From assembly GCA_009741485.1 (NCBI GenBank), contig CM019218.1:50343183-50407182 (forward strand): a stretch of 64,000 nucleotides of DNA, given 5' to 3'. A program made the translations under genes and the position numbers. The notes beneath the pieces were generated by a model, which was not told where the DNA came from, did not search any database, and worked only from the letters and a program-made list of their open reading frames with translations. Source of the stretch: Malurus cyaneus samueli (Eukaryota; Chordata; Aves; Passeriformes; Maluridae). Numbering within the stretch: the first letter of the stretch is position 1; every line of letters begins with the position of its first letter. Of the stretch, positions 37,501 through 47,640 are shown piece by piece.

Positions 37501-40500
37501 ACAAAATATCAAAGCTGTGTGTGTCAGCCCCCAAACTGGGAGAGCTGTGGGAGTTCAGGTGCTGTAGCTACACCAAAATCTCTGAAAGAAAGTGTTGAGC
37601 ACAAAGGGGTGACAAAATCAGTGAGTGACTCTGAGTTACAGCTCAGTGCCCACAGCTGGGAAGCTGAGATGGAGCCTTGGTGCTTCTGTGGTGCCAGATT
37701 GAGATGAATATTAAATTGTCACTGTCTAGGCTTGTATCTGCTGCCTTCCACTGAAAACACAGCAAAGCTTGGAATTCTGGCTGTGCCAGTAGGAAAAAGC
37801 CAGGGATTATTGAGAAATCTGCATGCCATCCACACAGAGGGGATGAGAGGGGATGGCAGATTCATTCAGGGAGTTTGTGTAGGACTCCAGCAGATCCCAC
37901 AATGTCCCAAATCCTGCTGCCTAAAGGATTTCTGTGCAAACAACTCCAGGCTCTTAAATGTGTCAGTGCTTTGGATGGACAAGATGAATAAGGAGCTACA
38001 GCCAGAAAGTGTGCACTGTGTTAATTGAAAACTGAACACACCCAAATAATAGCTGTTGAAAGTGCAAACTTGAGGGTGTTGGGAGGAAGAAAAGAATGCA
38101 GCAGATTTGGCTTTTCCCTGGTGCAGCCTCTCAATCTGTCCATTGCCTTTGGGAAGGGCACTGCAGGGCTCCCCTCCTGCTCATCACTGGTTTTTATCAA
38201 GGCACTGACTGACAAGAGATTATTTTCTCAGTATTTGTTTATCCCCTGCTCGAATGCAAAGTGTTTTGGTGAGTGTCTTGAGGTGGGACAGATTGGGTGT
38301 CTCCCTTCTAATATTAGCCTTGCTTCCCAGTAATCTGCTGTCACCCTCTTCTCTGGGCTCTGTGCCCAAGGACATCTAAGCTTTTGTACAACTGTTACTC
38401 TGTGAAAATGCTGTTCTGTTTTCCTAACACTTTGTGCTGTCACAGCTTGGGACACTGGAATAGCCTGGCTGTGCTGAGTGCCTAAAATCAACTTTATGCA
38501 ACAAACCTTCCACTTCTCGGGGGCATTTCCTACTTAAATATGTAAAAATTCCTTGAATTTCTTACTGAAACTCTTTTTGAACACCTTCCTTTTGCCTTTT
38601 CTGGGCAGTTTTGTGCATGGGAAGTGCCCTGTGGTCCTTGAGGGATTTGGTTTGAACCTACATTTGGCATGGCTGGAACGTGTGATTCAGAGAAACCATT
38701 TTTGCACTCAAATTATGAGTGACCTGCATATCAAAAGCTGAGCACATTCCTGTTTCTCTCAGTGTTTTCAAATCTCCTTGGAGTAAAACCAAGGCAGGCT
38801 GACCCAGCCATCATTTGGGGGATCAGTTCTAGCTCTGTTCCCCAATAAATTTGTCCGTGCTTGTAGATCCTTACTCCATCCTTACCAAGGCCAGCTGGGT
38901 CATTTTACAAAGGTCCAATCAGCAGGAAAAATGCAGGAGGGATCTGAGAACCTGCTGACAGTCAGAACATGTTCTCCTGTACCTGCTGGATCAGCCTTTG
39001 GAAGGGTCAGGAAGATGCTTTTTGTACTTTAAATGCTTTTTGTATTTTAAATTCACCAATCTCAGTGACTTCAAATGCATGTGTTACCCCTCCAGCCTGA
39101 ACATCCCTTCAGACCGTCAAAGGACACTGAAGAGAGGCTAAAGGTCATTCCCAAATTCTGCTTTCCAGATCCCAAAGACTGGTTCCCTTCATCAGACCTT
39201 AAAAGGTAAAGATTGGGGTTTGATTGCTCATGAGTGAAACAGGCAGTGCTGAAAGCTTTGGGGTGTGCCAGAGGAGCTGCAGACAGAGCAAGGGAAAAGG
39301 GGAAAGGATGAATCCCCTGTGCCTGGGGAAGATGAGGAGGGAGGTGGGCTCAGAGGGCTGCTTCTGCCTTTCCTGAGGAGGAAGAATTTGTCCAAGGCCA
39401 GCTCCCAGGGCTGGAAGTGCTTCTGCTGCTCGTTGGCTGAATGGAGAAGCAGCTGGGAAGGGGGAGAGATGGAAAAGCTCAGTGAGAGCAATTGGGAAGG
39501 GGAAGAGATGGAAAAACTCATGGGGTGCAGGTTCTTACCCTGAACAGAGCCCAAAATCCTTGTAATCATGCCTTGGCCCTTGGCAGCCTGGCCAGAAGGA
39601 GTTTGTGTGGATTTAACTCTGACTCTGCTTTGCTCCCCCAGTGAAACCTTTTCCTTCGTGCTGACGGGTGAGGATGGCAGCCGCTGGTTCGGGTACTGCA
39701 GGAAGCTCCTGGTGAGCAGCTCTGTGAGGGTTGGGGGGCACAGAGAGCCCAGGGTGGGCACTGTCAGCTGTCAGGGCTGCTGTCCCACCTGGGTTTCCCA
39801 GCCTGTGCTGGGTGGTACTGATGCCTTAAGAATTTTTAGCTTCTATTCATGTATATGAGCTTTGGTGTGTAGTTCTGAGCTTCATAAAGTGCTAAAAACC
39901 TCTGCTCCCAGCTTTTAGAAAAACATTGCTCTCAATTGGAAAATCCAAGGGTGCTTTGCTGCTTCAGAGCCCTAAAATCTGTAAACAACAGTGAATTGGG
40001 GGGAGCAAGCTTGGGGTGGTTGACATCATCACCTGAAGGTGTCATTGGAGAATTCAGGCCTGATATGTTCATAAGACAGAACTTACAAAAGGTGAAGATC
40101 TCATGACTTGGGGTCCATTTTGGGTGCAGCCTCATGAGGAGGCTTTGTCTGCCCTCAATGTACCTGTAGGCCTGGATTAAATTTGTCAGCTTTTATTCTC
40201 CTCACTTTGGCCTCTGTTTCAGTAAGCCCTGTTAGAGGCATCAGTGCCAGCCCTTGGGATGCAGAGGGAAGGGTCACAGCTGTACCCAGGGCTCTGGGCA
40301 TGAATTGGCTCGTGGAACTGGGGGTTCATGGAGAATCTTTGTAGCCATAAATGCAGGGGGACTGCAGAAGAAGGAATTGTGCAGCTCAGCTGCAGTGCAG
40401 GGGCTGGGCTGTGCCTCAACCCCCTGTTCTCAGCAGAGCTGTCGCTGTTGCCTTTCAGCCAGAAGGGAAAGGGAAGCGCCTGCCCGAGGTGTACTGCATC

Positions 40501-43500
40501 GTGAGCCGCCTGGGCTGCTTCAACCTCTTCTCCAAGGTGAGCTGGCACAGCCCTGTGTCCCTGGAGCAGGTTCCATGAGGGAACTCACTGCTTCTGTCAG
40601 GCTGAGTGATTGCAGCTCATCCCCAGAGAGTGGGGCTTCCTCACCACCTTCGCTTTGAGAGGGGAAATAAAGTAGCGGTGCTGAAACATGTGAGCCAGCA
40701 CACGGATCCTTCAGCAAGCACTGCCAGCAAGGGGCTTCTGACAGCTGGGAGTGCTCAGGGTGGTCTTTCATCCTCTTCTTCCATGACCTGGAAATGGAAA
40801 CTTGGTTTGGAGCTCACCTGGTTTCTCGTAGCACGGTGAGGAGGGGAGATAAGGAGGTGAAGGTGTAGGTTTACTGCTGCAGGTAAAGGGCAGCTATTGC
40901 AGAATACAGGGACAAGCTTTGATGGAAGGTGGTTCTGGTTGTTGGAGTTTCTAGAAGGGTGTTTCAGGGAAGTTTCTTGACAAGGTGGATGGGGTGTTGT
41001 TCCTCTTGCTCCTGTAAATAATGAGAATTTAATTACTATACACGAGACGTTTCCTTCCAGTAGCAGAGGCTGGAGAATGGAGAGTTGTGCTCACAGGAAG
41101 CTGTTCCTGTTTGATTGTTCAGACATTTGGGATGAATTTCACAGGGTCCCAAGTGAGGTGGGAGAGGGCTGTGGGTCTGTGCTGGAGCCTCCTGCATGCC
41201 CCAGAGTGCTCTGACAGATTCACACAATCACCAGGGTTGGGAGAGACCTTCAAGATCTTCGAGTCCAACACATACCCTGACACCTCTACTAAACCACAGC
41301 ACCAAGCACCACATCCACATCCAATCTTTTATTAAACACATCCATGGATGGTGACTCCACCATCTCCCTGGGCAAGCGCCCCAAGGCCCCGTGTGTTTCC
41401 CTGCAGATCCTGGATGAGGTGGAGAAGAGGAGGGAGATGTCCCCAGCCCTGGTGCACCCCTTCATGCGCAGCGTGATGGAGGCACCGTTCCCTGCCCCAG
41501 GACGCACCATCACCGTCAGGAGCTTCCTGCCAGGAGCAGGGGATGAGGTAATGGGATCAGGGTGGGCTGTCTGGGATCTCTGGGGCCACTGCACAGTGCT
41601 GCCTGGAAATAATTATTCTGGAGAAAGCATCCTGAAGTTGGGAGGGAGGCAGTCCCAGAAATCTGTTTTCTGTGGAATCATCTGTGGAGTCATCATGTGG
41701 AATCATGGAGTGATTCCCTGCTTTCTGGGGAGTCTTCTGTGCTGCCCCATGCCACTGTCTGGGTCATGGGGTTCCATGTAGAATCATGGAATTGGAATAT
41801 CCTGAGCTGGAAGGGACTCACAAGGCTCACCCAGTCCAACCCCTGGCCCTGCACAGACACCCCAAATCCCACCCTTGGCATCCCTGACAGCACTGTCCAA
41901 ACACTCCTGGAGCTCTGGCAGCCTCGGGGCGTGCCCATCCCTGGCAGTGCCAGCACCCTCTGGGGACAGAAGAACCTTCCTGAGATCCATCTAAACCCTC
42001 CCTAACACGGTTCCATCCATTTCCTTGGCTCCTGTCCCTGCTCCTGCCCCTCAGGAGGAGTTGCAGCCCCAGTGAGCTCTGACCTGACCCCTCTGCTCCA
42101 GGACTGAGGGTCCCTGCTCCGGGCTCTCCCCCAGCTCTCCCTGTGTGTCTCCTCTCAGGTGATGGAGCTGTGCCGCCCCTTGGACTCACGGCTGGAACAC
42201 GTGGACTTCGAGTGCCTCTTGCAGTGTCTGAGTGTGCCCCACACCATCCGGGTCTTTGCCTCCCTCCTGCTGGAAAGGAGGGTCATCTTTGTGGCTGACA
42301 ACTTAAGGTGAGAGATGAGTCTGAGCAGTTCCTTCTCAGGGATATTATCACTGGATGCTATTATTATTTATTATTATGTATTATTATTATTATTAGTAGT
42401 AGTAGTAGTAGTTAGTAGTATTAGTATTATTAGTATTATTAGTATTTATTAGTATTAGTATAGTATTATTTTAGCTGTTATATCATCATTATTATTGATA
42501 TACTATTAATATATCATTGCTATATTATTGATATTGATAATTATTGAAATATACTGATGTTGTTATAGTATTTTATTACATATCTATTATATTTTTTATT
42601 ATATTGTTATTATTACTGTTTTTATTACTGTTATTGTTATTATTACTGTTAACTTTATTATTTTATTGTTATTATTATTTCTTCTACTTTTGGGCCTGTT
42701 CCATATGCATTTTATTATGATGTTCATTATTGTTATTATTATTTCTTCTGCCTTTGCGCCTGTCCCACGTGCCAGCTTGTCTAGTTTGGTAATTAGTTCC
42801 AATTGAAAACCTTTTCCACTTTCCACACAGCATGTGCATGCCCAGAATTTGGAGTTTACACAAGAGGAGAGAAGGGAATGTTTCCTTTTTGCCTCTTTAG
42901 TGTGGGTTGATGCTGGTTTTAGCTGCCCATCCCTGGGTTCAGGGGGTTCATGGGGTGCAGGGGGGTGCATGGGGTTCCTGATGCACAGACTGCACACGGG
43001 TGACACTTCCCCAAAGGATTTCTCACCTGTCCTGACCATGCACCCCCTGCTTGTCTCACCTTTGCAGCACTCTGTCTAAATGTGGGCACGCTGCTGTGGC
43101 AACGCTTTACCCCTTCACCTGGCAGCACACCTACATCCCCGTCCTGCCAGCCTCCATGATCGATATCGTGTGCTCTCCGACCCCCTTCCTCATTGGCATC
43201 CTCTCCTGCTCCTTGCCACAGCTCCAGGACCTGCCCATAGAAGAGGTGAGAGTGTGTGAGGCATGGACAGTGTCAATGGGGTGAGGCTGAACCTCTCAGG
43301 AATCATCTCTGGATTCTGTCTGAATATAAACTCTCAAACTTTTCTGAGCCAGATAAATGTCAGGGTGTTCCCGTGTCACCAGTGATAAATAACATTCACT
43401 GTTCTCAGGGACAAGCTGCAGTTATGCAAAACTTGTGTTTTGTGTGTGACATCCCCATTTAAAAAACATCTCACTTTAAAAAAAAAAAAATTAAAAGCCT

Positions 43501-46500
43501 GGGTTTTTATTTCTGTACCTGGTTATGAGTGTGTTTTCTACATTTTTCCCCAGGTTCTGATTGTTGATCTTTGTGCTGACAAGTTCTTGCAAGAGGTGAG
43601 TGAAATAACAATACCATAGAACCTGGCATAGTTCTATGCCAGGAAAAGGCATTGATGAAAGAAAATGAAAACAAGAAATCAGGAAAAGCTGATGTTTATG
43701 GAGATTCCAGTGGCTGAAGAAATACCTTGTAATCCTTTTTAACAACAGAGAAAGGAACAAGCTTATAAATCCTCATTGCAGGGTTGGGGTTAAGTGAGGT
43801 GGAGAGCTCTGCAAAGCCAAAGATGCTGCTTTGAGCTGAGTTTAAAAACTGTTACTTGGTTTATTATGTAAAGGGGATCCCTAAGATTCCTGAAATTAAA
43901 AAACTTTTACTTGGTTTGTTTTCTGAAGGGGATCCCTAAGATTCTCTGCTGCTTTCTATCTGTCTCTCCCTGTTCTCTACAGCACTTTCTCCTCTCTCTC
44001 CAGCTGGGGTGTTTTTCTTGATTTGGGTTGTTGTTTTTCCCAGGAGTGACAGTCAAGGGAACAAATTATCACAGTTCACTTGTGGTTCTCTGCTGAACTT
44101 CCCCTAAAGTGCTTCTGCATCCCCAGACAAGAAGCTATAAAAATTCTGGGGGTTTCATTACTAGTTCAGAATATTTGCTTCTCCTTTTCCTTGCCTCACT
44201 TTTCTGTTTTGCATTGCAGCCTGCAACTGGAGAAAGGTATTCAAGGATTGGGGGGATTTTTTTTAACCATATTACTGAGACTCTCCTGTTTTCTCAACAG
44301 AATTTTATTGTTTTTGTGTGTTTTACTGGTGAAATAAGCCTGAGTCTGTGTGGTGGTCAGTTGTGTGTGACTCTAATAAAATGCACTTGGGGATGCTGAG
44401 CAAATGTTTTTGATTTCTGTGGCTGCAAGACAAATATATTATCTCCATCAAGATACACCATTTCACAGAATAACCCCCCTCTAACTGCTTTAGGCATGTT
44501 CTGAATATTTCTAATCTATCCCCTGGTTCTCCTGCTGATGGGAATAACACAAAAGCCCTTCCTTGGCCATTTCTGTCTGTAGGTATCAGATGAGGACGAG
44601 ATCCTGCCCCATAAACTCCAGGCTGCACTTGTACAAATCCTGGAAGAGCGAAGTGAAATCCTGTCACACGGGCAGAGTGACACACAAGGTACTTTCTGTG
44701 GAAAAGTTTCCACGTGGAACAGTGTTTTCCCATTAGCACATCTCAACCACGGAGTTGATATAAATGAACAAATGGAAATAAACACCAAGAGGTGACATTG
44801 TAGTTGTTTTTCTGTGATCTTACTGAGAGCATCTTCCTTGTGAATGTGTGAAAAGCTTGGTGTGCTGGCAGTTCCTCTTTTCAGAGCCCAACAGCATCAG
44901 TTTCTGTGCTTTGAGTTTTATTATATTTTTCTAAGTGGCAGAGACAATGTTTTTCTCAGAGAATGTAGCAAGTTCCTGTATTTTAGAAGGTAATCTGACA
45001 GGTCATTTTCAGGGTTGAACTGTTTTATACATGATCCATCAGATAAGGAAGTGTGAGAAACTTAAAAAGCTCTGCATGGCCTGAGAGAACAGCATCAGCA
45101 AATTATATAATTCCACACAAACAAAGTTAGTTTTCCAAAGATTTTGTCTTCTATAGTTTGCCTGATGCTTTAAGAGAATTAAACTTAGCCTGCTATGAGC
45201 TGACAGCTTATTAGACACCAGCTGTTTGACAGGGAAAATGAAATTATGAATATTTTAACTACTGGAAAGGCTTAGAGGGGAACCTGTCCCAGCGGCAGCA
45301 GAAAGTTAACAACGGGAAATTGAATCTTTGAGCTGTGACTTCTTTGATGTCAATCACCTGGAATTTCCTAGTGTGAGATAACCAGCCCAAAAAGTTCCTG
45401 AGCTCCCCAAAAACACTGCTCCACCTTTAGGAGAGGAACAAACCACAGTGACCACTGAATGTCCTCCCCGCAGGTGACACGAGCCTGAACTCTCTGGTTT
45501 CCGAGGCTTTTGTGCAATTTTTCGTGGAGATCGTGGGCCACTACTCGCTGCACATGAGCGTGACAGAGAAGGGCGAGCGCGTGTTCCAGAGGGAGCCATT
45601 CCGCAAATCCCACGGCTCCCGCACCGTGCGCCACTTCCTGCACTGCTTCATGGAGACCCAAATGTTTGCTGGGTTCATCCAGGACCGCGAGCTCAGCAAG
45701 AACCTGGTCAAAGGTGGGTCTGACATCACCCTGCTGATTCACAGACTCGTCTGCTGGTGGAATTTTGTTATATGGAATAGCCCAGTGCTGTTCTAATTAC
45801 TCAAAATAACTCAGTTTATAAAGCAAAAGAATTTCTGCATCTCTCTCCTTTCCCCTTGATCCTGCATCTTACGCACACCACACGCAGGATTTCCTTACGT
45901 AGCCTTGTTAATCTTGATGCCACACTCCATCTTTTAGCATAACTCATTTGGTGAGTGATTTTTAATTTTTTAATTTTTTTTTCTCTTTAGGCCTTTTTGA
46001 GGTGCGTGCCTTGGAGTATTTGGAGAGTATTCCAGAGACGGAACGAACTGGAATGAACAAAATCCTTCGCAGTCTTGGTAAAGGAGCACACTTGCTTTGT
46101 GTTGATTTTTTTTAAAATTAATTTTAGCTATTGAATAATTAATTTGATACAAAGGAGAGCAGGACCCCTTCTTTGCCTTGTGCACCTGTGTTCCCCTGTT
46201 TACATTTACCACTCTAGGGGACACTGAACACTGTAAGATTTTTCTTTTATTTTTAAGCTTTTGAGTCTTTTTCTAAAGTTGGTGAGAATTGCTGCTCTGA
46301 GAGCTGTCCAAACTCTGGTTGAGGACATGCCGAGGGGACAGAGGTTGTGTCTGCTGGCAGAGCTGGCCATGTGTGGCTTTCCACCTTAAGTTCCTCAGCC
46401 TGATGAGTCCCGGAGTGCGTCCAGCTCACAGAAACCCACGACGATTTGGGTGGGCTGGGACACCTTCCACTATCCCAGGTTGATCTAAGCCCTGTCCAAC

Positions 46501-46629
46501 CTGGCATCGGACACTTCAGGAGTGAGGCAGCCACAGCGTCTCTGGGCAGCCTCACCACCCTCACCTAAAGCTCCTAATGCTGTTTATTTCTCCGCAGGCA
46601 GTAAAATGAAATTCCTCCAGAAGAAGTGA
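27780..46629 (+). CDS. DENND2C: DENN domain-containing protein 2C, complete coding region, 18 exons
   Basis: DENND2-family guanine nucleotide exchange factor; family members act on Rab9 in endosome-to-Golgi traffic. Exons: 27780-28573, 30077-30225, 30745-30857, 31212-31379, 34210-34306, 34961-35005, 36872-37053, 39096-39205, 39642-39711, 40459-40536, 41407-41547, 42159-42307, 43068-43245, 43554-43595, 44583-44688, 45474-45713, 45991-46077, 46598-46629. Phases agree throughout; total 2781 nt, 926 residues (human 928). The N-terminal third is poorly conserved apart from TLSRSHCRNIKQKISQWEG, then come a Pro-rich PPPKPP stretch, uDENN (LFELFVVVSL), cDENN (ATLYPFTWQHTYIPVLPAS, LPIEEVLIVDL) and dDENN (HFLHCFMETQMFAGFIQDRE). 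The C-terminus is GSKMKFLQKK. The ATG at 27780 is chosen because it precedes the conserved TLSRSH by a distance similar to human; the exon extends upstream to 27643. Confidence 0.95.
29179..29203. repeat. (GAT)n microsatellite
   Basis: Eight GAT units in a DENND2C intron. Confidence 0.95.
31496..32355. repeat. Direct duplication within DENND2C intron 4
   Basis: 31496-31647 and 32223-32355 share GTTCTAATTCTCATTTGGTG, ACCTTTCTGGATCC, GGTCACCAGCTCA and GGCAGCTGCAGCTGCCACTG in the same order, about 727 bp apart, with small indels. It is either a local duplication or two copies of an unrecognised repeat. Confidence 0.85.
33545..33680 (-). mobile_element. CR1 LINE 3' fragment (antisense)
   Basis: GGTTTGGGTGGAAGGGACCT, TAAATCCCACCTCATTCCAC and CCACTAGACAGATGCTGCAA. 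Confidence 0.7.
35143..35396. repeat. Copy 1 of a 250-bp duplication in DENND2C
   Basis: Matches 38787-39052 nearly base for base, for example GCTGACCCAGCCATCATTTG and CCTTACTCCATCCTTACCAA. It starts about 140 bp after the 45-bp exon 6. Confidence 0.9.
35760..35945 (+). mobile_element. CR1 LINE 3' fragment
   Basis: GGCACAGGGTGCTCAGAGAA, AAGCCAGGCTGGACAGGGCT and CTTTAAGGTCCCTTCAACCC, ending CAAGGATTCTATGAA. Confidence 0.87.
36415..36655 (-). mobile_element. CR1 LINE 3' fragment (antisense)
   Basis: AATCATAGAATCCTGGAACT, GGTTGGGAGAGGCCTCTAAG and CCTGGGCAGCCTGTTCAATG. Confidence 0.85.
37411..37505. repeat. Short tandem repeat (about 40 bp unit)
   Basis: GGAATAACAATATAATTTTA recurs with TTTGACCA(A/G) spacers, about two and a half copies, in a DENND2C intron. 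Confidence 0.85.
38787..39052. repeat. Copy 2 of a 250-bp duplication in DENND2C
   Basis: Same orientation as the copy at 35143-35396, about 3.6 kb downstream. It ends with a small internal repeat of TGCTTTTTGTA(C/T)TTTAAA and lies 43 bp before the exon 8 acceptor. Confidence 0.9.
41218..41385 (-). mobile_element. CR1 3' fragment (antisense) next to DENND2C exon 11
   Basis: CACAATCACCAGGGTTGGGA, GAGACCTTCAAGATCTTCGA and GGTGACTCCACCATCTCCCT. Ends about 20 bp before the exon 11 acceptor. Confidence 0.82.
41775..42125 (-). mobile_element. CR1 3' fragment, second subtype (antisense)
   Basis: GTAGAATCATGGAATTGGAA, CCTGGCCCTGCACAGACACC and CCAAACACTCCTGGAGCTCT. It fills more than half of DENND2C intron 11. 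Confidence 0.83.
42340..42770. repeat. Degenerate TTA/TAG trinucleotide tract in DENND2C intron 12
   Basis: About 400 bp of mostly TTA, TAT and TAG triplets, with a (TAG)5-6 core near 42393-42415, gradually degenerating towards 42770. Confidence 0.9.
43841..43947. repeat. Tandem duplication (about 54 bp unit)
   Basis: Two copies of a unit containing ACTTGGTTT and AGGGGATCCCTAAGATTC in a DENND2C intron. Confidence 0.85.
45474..45713 (+). CDS. DENND2C: DENND2C exon 16, dDENN core
   Basis: The longest 3' exon, encoding SLNSLVSEAFVQFFVEIVGH through FIQDRELSKNLVK. It is bounded by CCCGCAG and GTGGGT, with phase 1 at both ends. The sequence is very close to mammalian DENND2C, which fixes the gene identity. 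Confidence 0.95.
46430..46570 (-). mobile_element. CR1 3' fragment (antisense) before the last DENND2C exon
   Basis: GGGACACCTTCCACTATCCC, TCTAAGCCCTGTCCAACCTG and AGGCAGCCACAGCGTCTCTG. Confidence 0.8.
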
Positions 46630-46776
46630 CCGGGCGCTGCTGCGGGACAGCGGCGGGACGGGGGAGCCACCGGACCCCACCCGGGGCCGGACCCGCTGTG
46701 TCACCGGTGAGGTGCCGACGCTGGGCGGCGGCCGGGCGTGGACTCCGTGGTGGTGCTGCGTTATACACACCAGAGC

Positions 46777-47090
46777 AGGGATCGATAGCAGCTCGTGGAT
46801 CGATAACGGCTCGTGGATTGATAACGAGTTCCATGAGTCGATAGACAGCTTCGTGGCTCGGATAAACGTAGACAGTTCCATGGAGTCGATAGCAGCTCGT
46901 GTATCGATAACAGCTCTAATGATCGATAACGAGTTCATGGGTCGATAGCAGCTCGTGATGACGATAACAGCTCATGGATGATACGATTCCATGGTCGATA
47001 GCAGCTCGTGGATCGATAACAGCTCATGGATCGATAACGAGTTCCATGGGTCGATAGCAGCTCGTGGATCAATAACAGCTCATGGATCCA
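46777..47090. repeat. ATCGAT-rich minisatellite between DENND2C and BCAS2
   Basis: Roughly a dozen imperfect units built from GATCGATAACAGCTCGTG and GAGTTCCATGGGTCGATAGC. ATCGAT is palindromic, and the array is flanked by the BCAS2 CpG island. Confidence 0.92.
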
Positions 47091-47099
47091 ACCCTTCAC

Positions 47100-47640
47100 G
47101 TGTCTCCGTTCCTTAAGGGGCGGCCGTGCGGCGGGGGAGGGCGGGACCAGGGCTGGGGTGCCTCGGGAGGGCGGGACCGGCAGGGAGGGGCAGGAGCGGG
47201 GTGCGGAGATCGGCATGCCGTGGAGCGGCGGTGGGCTCGGAGACGTGGACTGGGAATAGGCGGGACGGATCCGGGAGATGGCGTGTCGGGGGCTGGAGCA
47301 GTATCGGGAAAGGGGCGGCCAACGGGGGGGGGCGGTCGAGCACGGGAGGGGCGGTCAGCCACGTGGGAGCGGGCGTGTGTCTGTCGCAGAGAGCGCGTCC
47401 GCCACGCGCCAGAGCGCGTCGTTGCGGCCAATGATGTGGGCCTGGGCCGGTGGCCGGGGACCGTGGTGGTGGATGGATTCGCTGCTCTAACTCGACCAGG
47501 GCTACGAGGCGCCGGGCGTGGCGGAAGCGGTGCGTGCGGGTGGGGCTAGTGGCTGTTGCGGGGCGCGGGGTGGCGGGCCGGGGCGGCGGGGCGGGGCGGG
47601 AACCGCGCCTGCCCGTCTAACGTCTCTTGTGCGTTTAGCC
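47100..47640 (+). promoter_or_regulatory. CpG island, BCAS2 promoter and first exon
   Basis: Very GC-rich with many CpGs and GGGCGG-like boxes, and a CCAAT at 47428 adjoining the start codon region. It spans the BCAS2 first exon. Confidence 0.65.
47431..47529 (+). CDS. BCAS2: BCAS2 exon 1 (frame-disrupted)
   Basis: GTGGCCGGGGAC, GTGGTGGTGGAT and GACCAGGGCTACGAGGCGCC match the expected VAGD, VVVD and DQGYEAP codons, but extra bases lie between them. The last segment reads [12 protein letters not shown] in frame before a GTGCGT donor. The start codon position (47431 or 47434) is uncertain. Confidence 0.65.

Noticed and set aside
46598..47090. ATCGAT array as a replication origin or centromeric satellite
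   Set aside because: Only about 310 bp and confined to one spacer; nothing supports either role.
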